Source: Histoplasma ohiense (lineage: Eukaryota; Ascomycota; Eurotiomycetes; Onygenales; Ajellomycetaceae). Taken from it: a DNA stretch of 64,000 nucleotides. This document shows positions 62,187 through 64,000 of the stretch, piece after piece (within the stretch, counting starts at the first letter, position 1; each line of letters begins with the position of its first letter). Position numbers and translations under genes: made by a program. The stretch covers positions 6,540,001 to 6,604,000 of the forward strand of contig JAEVHH010000002.1 in NCBI GenBank assembly GCA_017607445.1, read 5' to 3'. The notes under the pieces were generated by a model. It was not told the origin of the DNA. It saw nothing but the letters and a program-made list of their open reading frames with translations, and made no database searches.

Positions 62187-64000
62187 GCACCTTCCACCAA
62201 CCCAACCATCACGTGCGAAATTCTCTCCCAGGTCCTCATGATTCCTTCAACGCTGCAGCCGGCGAGAGGCAGGAATAACGCGGGGTCCGTGGTGGGGCAG
62301 CAGATACGAGTTCTGCACGCCAAGTGGCAAGCAGTCGTCTCGTCGCCCTTTCTCGGCTTGCTAGTTGATCCATCGCACATTCGCACCAATCCCCCTCCAC
62401 AGTCTGATTTTGATTCTTGTTTCCTCACGGGCGTGGGTCCGATCTGGGGTATCGATCTCACGGGGCTTGCGGAAACTTATGCTCGATCCAGTGATTTCTC
62501 TGCCACACTCCTGAAATTTATGCGAGTGCTCGTTGCTTAAGACAGGCTGGAATCGAACAACAAGGTAATCCTCATGACCAGCACAGCATCACAAGGCTAC
62601 CTCGTTCTTCTATGCAGCAGCATATATTGTGATTTGTGAACCAGCATCTATCCATCAATAAAAATCTTAGTTATTGCATGCATCCGTTTCAAGTTGGTTC
62701 CCAGCCACCTGCCTCAATTCTGCCTCAACGGACTCATTATTTGTTGTTATTCAACTCTCATGTGTCGCAGGAATAAAAATTACCTCAATCTGGCCTTATC
62801 ACACCCCTTCTAAGCAACACCAAGTGCATGATTTTTTTAGAGATCCTGCCAGCATACAGTGTTGGATCGTAGGCTGCCTATTAGCCTATCTCGTTTGATT
62901 GGATTCCAAATGAACATCAAGCGAGCAAGGCATGATGAGGTACAAGAACTTGTACCATGGTCGTTGCCTCGACCTTTTTTTTTCCGAGTTACCTTACTCT
63001 TCCTTGTTCGCTTCTTTCCTTTCTTTCTTTTTTCCCTCCCCCTTGACCGCATTAGCAATCGCCTGTTGTCCTTTCCATGACGAGTATCTTTTTACACACC
63101 GCTCGCGATTCATTGAGCCGGTATTTGGCAACTTACCCACTTAGCCCCTTTTCCAGAAATGGAAACCTTGGAAGGGCCCTGGAAACTGGGTGTTGGTCGC
63201 GCAGATTGGTTGCCGAGAACGGAAATATCCACTTTTGCCAAAAGCGTCGATGCATTTTCCTGTCCTTCTTAGAAAGTCTTGCTGGGAGTGGATTGACTGC
63301 GCCCTTTTCCTGCCTCGTCTCTTTCACTCTAATATTTTCATCCTTATTTTATGTTATTTTACATTATTTATTTTGAGTGTTCCCTTTGCACCTTTGCCCC
63401 TTTTCGCCCAAACAGCGCCCTCAATCTCACAGCCCATCCATCTGTTGTGGATAGATCTACAGCACGTATATACAGCTCCGGCTGTACAGCGCGATGTATC
63501 AAATGCATCATTATATCACTACATATGCTCACATGCAAACGAGCTACGCGCGTTTCAATGAAGTCATGCCAAGCAGAGGAGGAGAAAAAAGGTTACATTG
63601 ATCGCGCAGAATAGAGGATAAAAAGCAAGTCACACCGTTCAATTACCGATGCAACAATGTCCCCTGAATCGATATTGCGGTACAGTTCAAGATTCTCCAA
63701 CCAAATCAAGAGAGCCCTTGCATAGTGCGTTCTAGTTGCGTGCATCAAAGACTAAATCGGAATTTAAGGGAGGGTTGGGTCGGTGTGGTCAAAATAAAGT
63801 TAAAAGAGTGCATTGGCAACCCACATCAAGGTTGGAGATAAGTAAAATGCGGAGCAATTACTTTGGTTTGAGATGGATCTAATATGCAAGAAATACTGTA
63901 CGCCCCCGCCGGCCCGGGGAAAGCGGGAAATCGAACTTATTCGCTGTATGCTGCTATGCCATGGAAAGAGAGCGCGACATTTCTTTCCCTCTATCTCTCT
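62187..64000. other. Right host flank, no gene seen
   Basis: GC-normal DNA directly after the copia target duplication. A plus-strand frame to 62540 starts inside the LTR, so its beginning is an artefact of the insertion; the part after 62187 (about 118 codons) shows no domain. Pyrimidine-rich tracts lie at 62968-63060 and a GC-rich patch (CGCCCCCGCCGGCCCGGGG) at 63901-63919. This could be promoter DNA of a gene beyond the right edge. Confidence 0.5.

Noticed and set aside
62091..62540. 149-codon gene at the right copia border
   Set aside because: Its first 30 codons are LTR sequence, and the same LTR start occurs at the left border in an unrelated context. The rest has no domain.

Overview
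The window looks like nuclear DNA of a filamentous ascomycete. Genes have short GT-AG introns (47-195 nt, one of 422 nt), the protein set is fungal (ENA-type sodium ATPase, C6 zinc-cluster and C2H2 regulators, RMD1-family membrane protein, NRPS-like adenylating enzyme), and intergenic stretches are long and microsatellite-rich. GC-normal gene DNA sits next to a sharply bounded, AT-rich, CpG-poor retrotransposon island. Onygenales (the Blastomyces/Histoplasma/Coccidioides group) would fit this layout, but that is inference.

Left part (1-42.7 kb): the 3' end of an ELL-like gene (1-482, +); an RMD1/DUF155 gene (2846-5199, +, four exons); an adenylate-forming enzyme (6231-8057, +, four exons); a gene-poor stretch to about 14.2 kb; a four-finger C2H2 regulator with a long intron-bearing leader (15921-17428, +); a CpG-poor repeat relic (18.24-19.49 kb). 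Then come five genes, all on the minus strand: COQ3 (19706-20890), ENA-type P-ATPase (22240-26251), BRAP2/ETP1-like RING ligase (30373-33349), polyubiquitin (33937-35024) and a C6 zinc-cluster regulator (37365-39932). They are independent housekeeping and regulatory genes with no sign of a shared pathway.

Right part (42.7-62.2 kb): three retrotransposons nested inside one another. The outermost is a Ty1/copia element (minus strand, 42752-62181) with 97-bp LTRs that look identical and a CATCT target duplication. Inside it sits a Ty3/gypsy chromodomain element (Gypsy-1, plus strand, 44428-58707, 271-bp LTRs, target duplication GACTC). Inside that sits a second copy of the same gypsy family in the opposite orientation (Gypsy-2, 50036-57167, target duplication GAAAC). 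All internal coding regions are wrecked by C-to-T/G-to-A transitions, and nearly all the stops in gypsy pol are TGA, as expected from an RIP-like process that spares most CpA sites. The 97-bp copia LTRs are untouched.

The most interesting object is a gene on the opposite strand to gag-pol in both gypsy copies, between the chromodomain and the 3' LTR. It has three exons with identical exon lengths where both copies can be measured. It encodes a roughly 348-residue protein with two copies of a six-cysteine module (C-x2-C-x11-C-x8/9-C-x2-C-x6-C), each ending two residues before an intron. I do not recognise this gene.

Right edge (62.19-64 kb): ordinary GC content, no gene that I can support.
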